Part shown: one piece after another, positions 8,861 through 19,431 of the stretch
Position numbering within the stretch: the first letter of the stretch is position 1
How the letters are laid out: each line of letters starts with the position of its first letter
NCBI GenBank assembly: GCA_002104945.1
Contig: MCFH01000040.1
Location: forward strand, 270,501-334,500
Length of the DNA stretch: 64,000 nucleotides
Reading direction: 5' to 3'
DNA from: Piromyces finnis
Lineage: Eukaryota > Neocallimastigomycota > Neocallimastigomycetes > Neocallimastigales > Neocallimastigaceae
Made by a program: the position numbers and the translations under genes
Notes under the pieces: model-generated
The model's database searches: none
Told to the model about the DNA's origin: nothing
Seen by the model: the letters and a program-made list of their open reading frames with translations, nothing else

Positions 8861-11800
8861 CACTTTTAGAAAATATCGAAAGAATTGGAAATAACATCAA
8901 TAAACCTTACTATAGTAGATTCACCAAACTTTCAAAAACACTGCCTACTCAATTTGCAGAGAAATGTTTAAAGGAACTCTCAAAACTACCAGTTAAGGAT
9001 CCTAGAATAAACTTCAGCGAACAGGATCAAGAAAATAAAACTATTTATTATGAATTTATTAATATCATATTCAAAGCTTTCGCTGAAATCGAAGGAAACA
9101 AAAATTTAAAAGAAGACCTTAAATCCTTTATTAATCAAACTAGAATAACTAATACCCAAAACAACAAGGTCAATGTAAACAGTAAAAATAGCACACCAAA
9201 ACAGACAGTTAAACATACTATTCATAGGAAATCATATGATAATGGGAGGCCAATTTCATCACATCAGTTAGATGAAAATATTATAGATACTAACATTTGT
9301 CACACTCAACGAAATATATTAACTAATGAATACATCCATAACACAACGGAATCAATAAAGAACTCCAAGTATTTAAATAACCCAAGATTTGGAGGGAAAA
9401 TGCATTATAACAAAGCATTAATCCTCGACAATAAAAACAATGCTAAATTTGGAATCGTATTACTAGATTCAGGATCTTCGGGAAACTGTATCGGCGAAAA
9501 CATAGTTAAAAATCTAGAAGTTAAAAGATATCACAATAATATCAATCATACTATTCAATCAGGGGAAACCATTACTGAGATCAAAGAATACTGCTATCTC
9601 ACCATTGGTATTGAGATAAAGAAAGGAACGTATTATTTCACAAATATTAAGCTCAATATCATGCCTATGAGCGGGCCCTTCAATCATCAAAAGAAAAACT
9701 TCTATTTTGACAAGATCATTCTTAACGATGATCTCCTCTTTAAAATGAAAAAACTACATCTTGACGCTAGCTACTATCCTTATTTTCTCAATTATGAAGA
9801 AAATCGCAGAGAAGAGTTACGCGAAGTCCTTCAAAAAAGACAATTTGTGTTGGATGAAGATTGGGATAAAAAATATTTAAACGATAAAGGAAGAATCGAA
9901 GCTAAAAAACAAACAAATAGAAGAGTAAATAAAAATCAAGTCCATAACACTGAAACCATCTCCTTAACAAATCAGGAAAAACAAAAAATCGAACAAAAGC
10001 TCCTCAAACAGAAACAGAGTAATCAAAGCTTTATAATATCAACTGATCATAAACAGGGTCTTGATGAGTACATCATTAAAGAAATACAAAACCTACCTCT
10101 AGAATTACAAGAATTTAAGCAGGTCTTTGAACCTCCACCAAAAGGAAAAATCTTTGACAGAAGAAAAGAAAACTTAAATGCCTACTTACCTTACGATAAA
10201 GAAAAGGTTAAACGACTCCCGATCATGCCACATATCAATTTAGATAAGGGTCAAGAGGATGCACTTGAACAGGAATTCAACGAATTAGAACAAAACGGAA
10301 AAATTGAAAGAGTTAGGGCAAGCTCTGCTTGTAATGTATTCAACGTACCCAAAAAAGATGGTACCTTTAGAACTGTGTTTAACTACGTCATGGTGAATAA
10401 TTGCCTTCACCACAACAATTATCCAATACCAAAGATTATCGAGTTAGTACATCGCGCCGCGCAATACAAGTTTCATATTCTCTTGGATTTGAGGAATGCT
10501 TACAATCAAATCTTCCTCGAACCAAAATATCGCTTCCTAACGAGCTTCAGATTTAGAAACCAAACTTACCAATGGAAGGTACTTCCCTTTGGACTTTCAA
10601 CCGCTCCATCCATTTTTCAGTCCATCCTTAATTTATTACTTAAAAAATATTTAAACAAAGGCATTGATATTTACCTAGATGATATTCACGTCTACGCCCA
10701 AGATAAACAAGAATGTTTAAAACTTTGCGCATACGTCCTGAAGAAATTTAAAGAGAATAATTTCTTTTGTAAACTTGAGAAATGTTTATTCTTCCCAAAT
10801 GAATTTGAGTACCTTGGATATAAAATCGGATACAATAAAATTCGTCCTATTTCAAATAAGACTATTGAAATTAAGGAATGCCATACACAAAAAGAATTCC
10901 AACAATTATACGGTTTTTTAAATTATTTTAAAGATTATGTTAATAATTTTACAGAAAGAACAAAAAATATTTCCTTAGGACTATCAAATAAAACCACCAT
11001 TTGGACTAAAGAAATGAATAACGAACTAAATTACTTCAAGGAACTTATTCCTAACCTTCCAGATTTAGCACCCTTCAAACCTAACCACGATATTTTTATC
11101 CTAACCGACGCATCGGATATCGGAATTGGTGCCGCAATTTTTCAAGCGGAGGCCCCCTATGTACACATTCAAAATTACATTTTAAGCAACGTATACAAGA
11201 ATAATATTAATCGTGAAATTATCGAAAGTCTATTCGGTCATAAACTTTGGACATTAAACGGACATTATAAAACAAATGGACGCGAAAATAATAAAATCGA
11301 TAAAGCCAAAAATCGTGAGGATATCGATCCACCAATTAAATTAAACGACGCAATGAACACATTTGAGACTAAGAATAAAAGTTTACCCGAATTAAAAAAG
11401 TATTTAAAACCCATAGGCTTTTTCTCCAGAAAACTAAATCCCACAGAAAGAAAATATTCAACCTTTGATAGAGAATTACTAGCTCTCTCAGATACTTTAC
11501 AACATTACAGATTACTCCTCCAACAGGGACAAAAAATATATTGCGCTACAGATCACAAGAACCTAGTTATTTACATTAATTCCGGATCCAAAGTTGAAAC
11601 AAATCGTAAATTAAGATTATTTGAAAACATCTGCAGCTACAATATAATCCCCTGCTATATAGAAGGCAAAGACAATAAAATCGCTGATTTACTTTCAAGA
11701 TTCATCAAAATGGAGAATGATACTGGAAATACTAACTATAGAAATCCAGAACAAGTCAACAATATTGAAGAAAATAATTCCCTGGATTTTCTAGTAAACG

Positions 11801-12501
11801 CTATCGAGCTCAAAGATCTAGAATCTCCCAATAAAGAAAAAGATGACAACAAGGAAGAAACTGACCTAAAGGTATTTAAAGCCACTATAGAATCATTTCT
11901 CGAAACAAACAAACAAAAGGAACTAAAAGATTATTTAGTAAATTGGTATAAAAATCAAGATTTATTATTCAAAGCATTAAAAGAACAAATTGTAGACTTA
12001 TTAAAAGAAAATACTTTCTTCGAGAAGCAATACAAGAAACAAATAAATCTCAGATGCCAAGATTTGAAAGAAGTTTTAGATAAAAGAGAAAGTTTCAGTT
12101 CTGAAATAAACAAAGTAAAAGACGAATTACGATCAATTCAAACAGGTAGTAGTCAAGCTGAAATTAAAAGAAAATTCGACCGAATAAATCAAAAACTGAA
12201 TGATTTAAGATATGACTTAAATCCAAAGGCAGAAAGAATAGAACTTACTAAGAAAGTAAATATGTCGGAAAAACAGATAACTGCCCAATGGAAAGAGATC
12301 GAAAATCTCAAGAGAATGATAGAAAAAATCGATAAAAGGATAACAGCTCTAATCATTGACAATGAATTAAAGGAAATCTTCCCCACTTCAGAAGATATTA
12401 TTAGTAATAACATAAAGAAAAGAAGGTTATCGAACTTTCAAGTAGAAATCGATTTGACCAATGAAAACAAAGGAAAACCAGAAAATGACGACATTGAATA
12501 A
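8861..12501 (+). CDS. Protease-RT-RNase H ORF with coiled-coil tail, no integrase (5' truncated)
   Basis: The frame is open from inside the LTR fragment (8803) to a TAA at 12501, so the real N-terminus is lost. Order: Gag-like remnant, aspartic protease (LLDSGSSG, Asp codon 9466), Ty3-like reverse transcriptase (PKKDGTFR, LPFGLSTAPSIFQ, YLDD at 10672), RNase H (LTDASD at about 11101; FDRELLAL; CATDHKNL) ending near 11700. A Ty3 integrase would follow, but there are about 260 residues of charged, largely helical sequence with coiled-coil character instead, then a basic KKRR cluster (12415) and VEIDLT, which resembles a SUMO-interacting motif. No zinc finger or DDE residues are seen. It could be an unusual Ty3 relative, a pararetrovirus-like element, or an element whose integrase is supplied elsewhere. 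The RT call is secure; the class is not. Confidence 0.8.
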
Positions 12502-13158
12502 TCTGGAATATCATTAGTTAGAATTATTTAATTAAACAAACTTAAATAATCTTATTAGTAATAGAATAATATTAATTAAAATAGTTAAAACCAAATAACA
12601 TGTATAAAAGGAAAGAAAATGTATTTTTAAAACATCAATTTTTTCTAATTTTTTATTACTTTGAATCTTTATTTACTTAAAATCTTTACTTACTTGAAAA
12701 TTTATCTCTTAACCTTTATTATTTTAATATTAAATTTTTATAAACCTTCAAAGTCGAAATTTTAATGTTACTTTTATAACTAAACCTTTTAACACCACTA
12801 AAATACTATAAAATAAATTCAGCAAGTTTGATACCAAACTCAAAGAGTCGTCCAGGTGTCATAAAGCTACTGAATAAAAAATAAGATATATTAAATAAAG
12901 ACAAATATAATAAACAGAAAAGATTCATAAACATTGTTTCACTTTAAGTGTAAAACTAAAATAAAGATTGAAAAGTTGAAAAATCCAAATTTCTAGGCCT
13001 TTTAATCTTAAAATTTATATTTTAGTTTATCTATACGAAAAACGGATACGTGAACTAAAGCCAGAAGTTATATATAATTCCCAATATTATATAAACCTAG
13101 TTACCTTTAAGAAAAAAGGCCACGTTTATTCGAAAAGAAAAAACGGTATTTCAATAAT
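12502..13158. other. AT-rich spacer, no gene seen
   Basis: This lies between the RT ORF and the second copia remnant. A short GC-richer patch at about 12817-12870 contains an inverted repeat (AAGTTTGATACCAAACT). It may be part of the 3' untranslated region or LTR of the element at 8861-12501, but there is no second copy in the window to confirm this. Confidence 0.4.
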
Positions 13159-15178
13159 GTGAATAATTCAAATATGTCTAATAATAATGAAGAAGATAAA
13201 TTAAATAAAAATACTGATAATATTATTAATGAAATTGCTTCAAGTTTTAAATCTCTTAGTGTTTCCAGTGATGACGATTACATTCAGTCATCAAATATAT
13301 CAGATATTGATAATTCAAATAATTCCACTATAAATAAAAATTTAACATCTAATAATGATATTAACAAAACAAATGATTTAATAATTAATAACTCGAATAT
13401 TAATCCTTTAAAACATAAATTAAATAATACTAATTCTTCAACAATAAAAAATTAAAATCCTCATTTAATGATTCAGTAAAACGACGTGGATGCATTTTAT
13501 CTTCTAATTTTAATAAAAAATTAAAACCTTCTTTTAATGAGTCAATTAAAAGACCAGGCAATCCTATATTTTTTAATGATAACAAGAAAAATAAAATCTC
13601 ATTAGACTATATTGAACCATTTAACCAAAACCTTGCAACTGATACACCTTTATCTTTCAAACAAGCGATCAATTGTAAAGAACGTGAATCTTGGCTCATT
13701 GCTATCAATTCAGAAATCAAAAATTTTTATGACAATAATATTATGAACTTTGTTAAAAAACTCCCTACTGGAAAATCAGCTATTTCTACCAAATGGATTT
13801 TTACCATTAAAAGGGATCAATATGGTAATATTAATAAATATAAAGCTCGACTTGTTGCAAGAGGTTTTACCCAAAGAAAAGGTATAGATTTTGAACTCAC
13901 TTTTTCTCCTACTTTAAACATTGATAGTTTAAAGTTTATTATAGCTATAGCTGCAAAATTTAATTGGCCTATTATGCAATTTGATATTAAAGCCGCTTAT
14001 CTTAATGCACCACTTGACAAAGAAATATATGTTTCTATACCTCCAGGAGACGTTAACTACGGACGTGGTTATTGGCTTCTTAATAGAGCTCTCTATGGTC
14101 TCAAACAATCTGGTCGCCAATGGAATCTTTTATTTAGTAATTTCCTTAAAAATAACCAATTCAATCAATTAATTTCTGAACCGTGTATTTTTAAGAAAAT
14201 GATGGGGGATAAATTAGTTTGCATTATAGGTGTTTATGTAGATGACTTATTAATAACATGAATAAATAAAAATGTTCAAGAAATAATAAACAAAATAAAG
14301 AAAAAATTTAAAATTTCAAAATGCAGTCCTGCTGAGTATATTCTAGGAATAAGTATTGAACGCAACAATTTTAAATATTCTATTAATCAAATTCAATTCA
14401 TTAAAGATATATTAAAAAAATTCAAAGTTAAAAATATCCGAAAAGCAAAGACTCCATGTACTGATGATTATTCAACAAAATATGAAGAAGAAAATTTTGA
14501 CAAAACAGTATATAAAAGCGCTGTCGGATCTTTAATCTATTTATCCAGATGCACTAGACCTGACATAACATTCGCAGTCAATAAAGTAGCAAGGAATTCA
14601 GAACATCCAACTAAAGCTGACTGGAAAAAGGTATTAAATATATTAAAATATTTAAATTATACTAAAAGTTATAAAATTGAATATAAAGGACAGGGGGAAA
14701 TTGTAGCATATACTGATGCAGACTTTGGAGGTGACCCTAAAGATAGAAAATCTACTTCCGGATACATAATTCTTATGAACAATGATCCTATATGCTGGCA
14801 ATCTAAAAAGCAATCTGTAGTTGCTACATCTACTGCCGAAGCTGAATATATAGCAATGGCTGAATGTACTAAAAAAGTATTATGGATAAAGAATATTTTA
14901 AAAGAATTGTTCAATTACAAAAAACCAATTACAATTCATACAGATAATTTAGCAAGCAAAACTATCATTGAAAACGGGGAACTTAATAACAAATTAAAAC
15001 ATATAGAAATAAAATTCTTTTTCAATAAGGACAATATTAAAAATAAAAAAGTAAAGTTAGAATATATTAATTCAGAAAAAATGCTGGCCGACCCACTTAC
15101 CAAAAATTTCAATGGACCGAAAATGACAAAATTTACAGACCAAATTTTTAACAAGAAAACATTCTGGTCTGAGGGGGA
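13159..15178 (+). pseudogene. Second copia family: linker-RT-RNase H remnant
   Basis: This is the 3' part of a Ty1/copia pol. An Asn/Ser-rich linker (13159-13455) is out of frame with the RT; the frame change lies near 13440-13455. The RT runs from about 13465 through KWIFTIK, LVARGFTQ, QFDIKAAYLNAPL and YVDDLLIT, where TGA at 14259-14261 interrupts the frame. The same frame then continues through CTRPDITFA, YTDADFGGD and TAEAEYIAM to a stop at 15183-15185. Gag, protease and integrase are missing. It is clearly a different family from the copia at 17166. TGA also ends the ankyrin gene and the LINE ORF in this window, so it is a true stop here. Confidence 0.85.
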
Positions 15179-15179
15179 A

Positions 15180-15450
15180 TGTTAGAATATCTTAGAATAA
15201 ATTAAATATGTGTTAAAATAATTTTATTTTCTGTTTAAAATAATTAATAATGTATTGGTAAATGTATTAATAATAATTAGTAGTGTATTAGTAATTCACA
15301 TGTTCTAAGAACATTTATTAGCAATAGTTTTTAGTTTTATAACTAGCCACATTTTATAGTATAAATTTATTCAATTTCTCATTAATTAATTCTTTGTAAT
15401 TACCATAATCTATTAATATTAATAATAAAATTAAACTATATTTTTAATAA
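15180..15450 (+). repeat. 3' LTR of second copia family (3' end uncertain)
   Basis: A polypurine tract (GAGGGGGAA) precedes TGTTAGAATATC at 15180. The following sequence shares blocks with the LTR of the other copia, including GTAATTCACATGTTCTAAGAA, GCCACAT and TATAGTATAAATTTATT. The end is not defined because the 5' LTR is missing; the similarity fades after about 15420-15450. Confidence 0.65.
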
Positions 15451-17160
15451 AATATTTTAACTAATAAAATTTATTTATTTATTTATTTATTTATTTTAAA
15501 TAAATAAATGAATATGAAAACTAGTTTATTTCTACAAGTTTGAGTATTAACTTCAAAATATTTAATGGATACCTCACTACCTTAATATTACTTATTTATT
15601 TTATTATTTTAACATGATAAATTAAGTGTAATTTTTCTTATATAATTTCATTGTCAATTGAAGTTTTTACAATATGTAATATAATTAGATGTTTATTTTC
15701 ATATATCTATATTTATAATTATATATTATTAAATTGTGTTAATTTTTAAATAAAGATAAGTAATTACTTTTCTTTATCTAAAAAAGCATCTTTTTATAGT
15801 ATCATTCTACCATCAAAAATGACGAAAAAACGTTCTTTATTTGTCACTTATAAACAAAAATAAAAAAATTAAAAAAAAAATATTAAATAATATTTATAAA
15901 TTTATTAGTTTTATTTATATATAATGTATTGCAAAAATTAAAAATAAGCATTTATGTAATATTTATTATGTTTAATTATGGAATAACATATATCTATATT
16001 TTAAGGGATTCAAATGATAAAATTATAGTGACAGAATTATATTTTAAGATAAATTTAAGAATGTAAATAACATTCTATTATCACACATTGAATATATAAA
16101 ATATTTAAATAATATATATTTATAATATTTTGATTCTATTCAAAAGATTTTATATTAATGAATATATTGTTATCAGCTATTTTAATATTATTAATACTAA
16201 GTTCTTATATAAATTCATTAAATCTTTTAAGTACAATATTGAAAACTTGATATTAATAAATATACAAGTATTGGCATATTTTTTTAATTTTTGAACCTTT
16301 TAATTATAATATTTCTATTATAATAATTAAACATAATAATTGAACACAAAAAAAGTTTTTGCGTTTGTAACGAAATATTATAATAATAAACACACACACT
16401 CCAATGTATCAAATATATATATATATTTTTTAATAATGTTTATTTATTAAATTTATTATTATAATACGACTAACTCGCTAGGTCAGTGTATTATCAAACT
16501 AAAGACGAAATAAAAAAAACTAATTTTTATTAATTATTAATAAAAACACTCAAGAACTATTTTATCTTTCTTATTCTCTCTTTTATACATGAAAAAAAAA
16601 TTTTTTTTTATACAATTTGATAAGTGAATTAATTACTTAATGATTGGTTATAAAAATATAATTATGAAATTTTCATTAATCTAACCTTAATGATTTTCTA
16701 GTCTAACCCTTATCATTAGATATACCTCATTACAGCGTTCAATTCAATTAAGAACATTACATACTACATTTATCATATATTTTATTTAATGCTGATTAAC
16801 ATTGAATTGTATAAAAAAATCTATAAAGAATGTTAAAGAATTTTATATTTTAACTTTTTTTTTTTTTCAATTTTCTATTTTATTTAATAATCAATATGGT
16901 TAGTTTGATAAATATTTTTGTGATGGTATTTTTAAAAGACTATTTAATAATATTATTTAATAAAAACATTTTAATTAGTTGTGTGTAACATTTATCACTA
17001 ATTATTAATTATTTTTTTCTAAAATACTACTTATGATATTATTGTGTTAATATATCAAAAAATCATTTTTAATTTACTTTTAAATATTTTTAAAGTTTGT
17101 TGTATCTTTGATTTTCAATTTTTGTGTATATTAATATCACAAATATAAATTTTAATTATT
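15451..17160. other. AT-rich spacer, no gene seen
   Basis: No open frame or RNA gene is recognisable. It contains a short TTTA array at about 15472-15500, several A/T homopolymers, and a slightly richer patch at about 16460-16600 that may be old LTR debris. Nothing here repeats elsewhere in the window convincingly. Confidence 0.5.
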
Positions 17161-17165
17161 ATTAT

Positions 17166-17396
17166 TGTTATAATATCATAACTTAATAAACTTTAATTAT
17201 TAATGATTATTAATAATTAGTAATAATTAGTAATTCACATGTTCTAAGAATATTCATGTACATTATTATTAGTAATAGATTAAGCCACATATTATAGTAT
17301 AAATTTATTGAATTTTGTATTAATTAATTACTTGTAATTACCTATTTAAATTTATTATAAATAAACTTTATTAACAAAATCAACCCTAAATTAACA
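17166..17396 (+). repeat. Copia 5' LTR
   Basis: A 231-bp LTR starting TGTTATAATATC and ending AAATTAACA, identical by eye to 28715-28945. A TATA-like TATAAATT is at 17298-17305. Flanked on the left by ATTAT. Confidence 0.92.
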
Positions 17397-17410
17397 GATT
17401 AAGAGTCTCA
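17397..17410 (+). promoter_or_regulatory. Copia primer binding site for a tRNA-Lys(CUU) half
   Basis: GATTAAGAGTCTCA begins directly after the LTR. Its complement, TGAGACTCTTAATC, is the anticodon arm of eukaryotic tRNA-Lys(CUU) as I remember it, with the CTT anticodon in the middle. This is the geometry of elements primed by a 5' tRNA half cut in the anticodon loop (Drosophila copia uses an initiator tRNA-Met half). The match is to remembered tRNA sequences; this genome's own tRNA-Lys is not in the window. Confidence 0.65.
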
Positions 17411-17425
17411 ATTTAAACTACAGAC

Positions 17426-17941
17426 ATGTCTTCAACCAACGTCAACTTTTCTTGTGACAAGCTAGTAGGTTGTGAAAACTTCCCCATCTGGTACATCACA
17501 ATCAGCGATTATCTCAAATCCTTAAAATTAAACTTGTACATTGAAACCAATGTTACAAGTAACATTACCGATCCCACTACCGAAATGGATCACAATGCCA
17601 ATGATGCGAAGGCCAGCATCATTATTCTAACAAATGTAATAGACAAAATTAAATATTACATTAAGGATTGTTCTACAGCTTATGAAAAAATGGAAAAACT
17701 GAAATCTCTATATGAAGTTGATAAGGCCACCTTTTGTGGTATGTGGATGAAAAGACTATACTCAATCCGCGCAAAATCCGTCCGGGACACAATGGAAATT
17801 ATAAACGAAATTCTGGAACTATTTAAACTGTTGAAAGAATCATTAATGGAGCCTCCAAAAATTGAGCAAATTACTATAATGTATGACGCATTACCAAAGG
17901 AACTAAAATCAATTGTCACATACGGCCGAGGAATTTTATGA
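17426..17941 (+). CDS. Copia Gag
   Basis: ATG 17426 lies 29 bp after the 5' LTR. The 171-residue frame starts MSSTNVNFSCDKLVGCENFP and continues with the copia Gag pattern (W...I..YL; later MWMKRLYSI and LPKELKSIV). It ends in a stop at 17939-17941, but the adjacent frame (17904-18599) continues the Gag with EEFYEEIKDKYS and a zinc knuckle. The ORF is therefore probably cut by a frame change near 17913-17935. Structural protein of the virus-like particle. Confidence 0.8.
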   Translation: MSSTNVNFSCDKLVGCENFPIWYITISDYLKSLKLNLYIETNVTSNITDPTTEMDHNANDAKASIIILTNVIDKIKYYIKDCSTAYEKMEKLKSLYEVDKATFCGMWMKRLYSIRAKSVRDTMEIINEILELFKLLKESLMEPPKIEQITIMYDALPKELKSIVTYGRGIL

Positions 17942-18599
17942 AGAAATTAAAGATAAATATTCCATTCTTTCTTATCGAATGGATAGGGGTGAACCTTTTT
18001 ATACAAACTTCAATACAAATCGTTATAAGAATGACTCAGTTCATAAGAATAACCGATCAAATCAAGATTATGAAGATAAAATGGATATTGATAATATTGA
18101 AAGAAGAAGAAACGATATATCATATTTTACATATAAAAACACTCAAAAATCAACTAAAACCTGTGTCATTTGCAACAAGCAAGGACATTTAGCAAAGGAC
18201 TGCTACTTTAATCCATGCGGTACAAACAAAAGAAATAGTAGATCTCGCAACTATTTCAATAACAACAATAATAATAACGTAAAAAACAGAATGAACAATA
18301 AAAGAAACACCGACAACAAAGGAAATTATAACAGAAAACGAAGCAAGAATCATAACTCAATTAGTAATATTGAAAAGGAATATACACCCTCTTATGAAGA
18401 AATCAATTTTATGTATGGCAACAATATTGACAGTATAGAATATGATAAAGAAAAAATAATTACTAATCTATGCGATAATGACATAAACTATCATTCAGAA
18501 ACTGATGTACACGTGACCAATGAAATAAATATATTAAATACAGAATACTCTTTTCCAGAACTAAGTTCAGAGAATGACGCTAATAATAAAATCACGTGA
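17913..18599 (+). CDS. Copia Gag C-terminus with CCHC zinc knuckle
   Basis: Continues Gag in the next frame (+1). It contains the zinc knuckle CVICNKQGHLAKDC (about 18162-18203) and a basic Asn/Arg-rich stretch typical of nucleocapsid RNA-binding tails. The frame ends at TGA 18597-18599, after which coding continues in the next +1 frame. There is no convincing ATG of its own, so it is a segment of one broken polyprotein. Confidence 0.72.
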   Translation: MSHTAEEFYEEIKDKYSILSYRMDRGEPFYTNFNTNRYKNDSVHKNNRSNQDYEDKMDIDNIERRRNDISYFTYKNTQKSTKTCVICNKQGHLAKDCYFNPCGTNKRNSRSRNYFNNNNNNNVKNRMNNKRNTDNKGNYNRKRSKNHNSISNIEKEYTPSYEEINFMYGNNIDSIEYDKEKIITNLCDNDINYHSETDVHVTNEINILNTEYSFPELSSENDANNKIT

Positions 18600-19431
18600 T
18601 ACATATTCATGTTACGCAAACATTAATGAAGACCAATCAGAAGAGACGCACGTGACATTTAAACATGGAGAACTAAACTTAAATTACGCTTTTCCAAGCG
18701 AAAATACAGAAGTTTTGGAAAATAATTATTTAAACATAGCACGTGACTTTAATAGCACCTCCCCAACCTTGGGAAGTTCATCATTTACTACCAAAGGTAC
18801 ACTTCCAACAAAAACTACCTTTTGGACTTACGACACTGGTGCAAGTGAACACATAACCAATGATATCACAATATTAGAAGACTTTACCCACAAGAAGATA
18901 ACTATGAATTGTGCCAATAGATCAACTTGTTGTTTTGAAGGATATGGCACGTTCAGGGGTCTTATTAACGGTCATGAAATCATCCTTGATAATGTTCTAT
19001 ATTCAAAGGACATTAATAAAAATCTAATTGGTGGAATCAAACTAGTAAAGGATGGCATCCATTCAATGACAAAGCTCAACAATAATGAAATTTTCTTAGC
19101 TCTGGTTAGAAACAACAAGATAATAGGTGAATTTAAATCAAATAATTCTAATATCATCAGAATACCTATTGTCAAAGAAGTCATAAAGGATATATCCTCT
19201 ACTGAACTAGACGAACCAAGCCTTAAATTATGGCACAACAGGCTTGGTCATTATTATCAATACGATTTATCCAAATATTTAGATATTCACAATATCAAAC
19301 AAAATAAATGTCTTGAGTGTCAAGTTTCCAAGTTCAAAAAGAAACCACACAATAAGGAACCACCAAAGGCTGACCGTATATTAGAAACCATACATTCAGA
19401 TATCATTGGGCCTATTAAACCAATCTCATGA
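18574..19431 (+). CDS. Copia protease and GAG-pre-integrase/zinc finger
   Basis: Third frame of the broken polyprotein. It contains the copia aspartic protease motif (WTYDTGASEHIT, about 18822-18857), then LWHNRLGH (19227-19250) and CLECQ (about 19311), the HHCC zinc finger that opens a copia integrase, and HSDIIGPIKP. Stops at 19429-19431; the next frame (+1) continues the integrase core. Four CACGTG hexamers fall in or just before this segment (see findings). Confidence 0.78.
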   Translation: MTLIIKSRDTYSCYANINEDQSEETHVTFKHGELNLNYAFPSENTEVLENNYLNIARDFNSTSPTLGSSSFTTKGTLPTKTTFWTYDTGASEHITNDITILEDFTHKKITMNCANRSTCCFEGYGTFRGLINGHEIILDNVLYSKDINKNLIGGIKLVKDGIHSMTKLNNNEIFLALVRNNKIIGEFKSNNSNIIRIPIVKEVIKDISSTELDEPSLKLWHNRLGHYYQYDLSKYLDIHNIKQNKCLECQVSKFKKKPHNKEPPKADRILETIHSDIIGPIKPIS

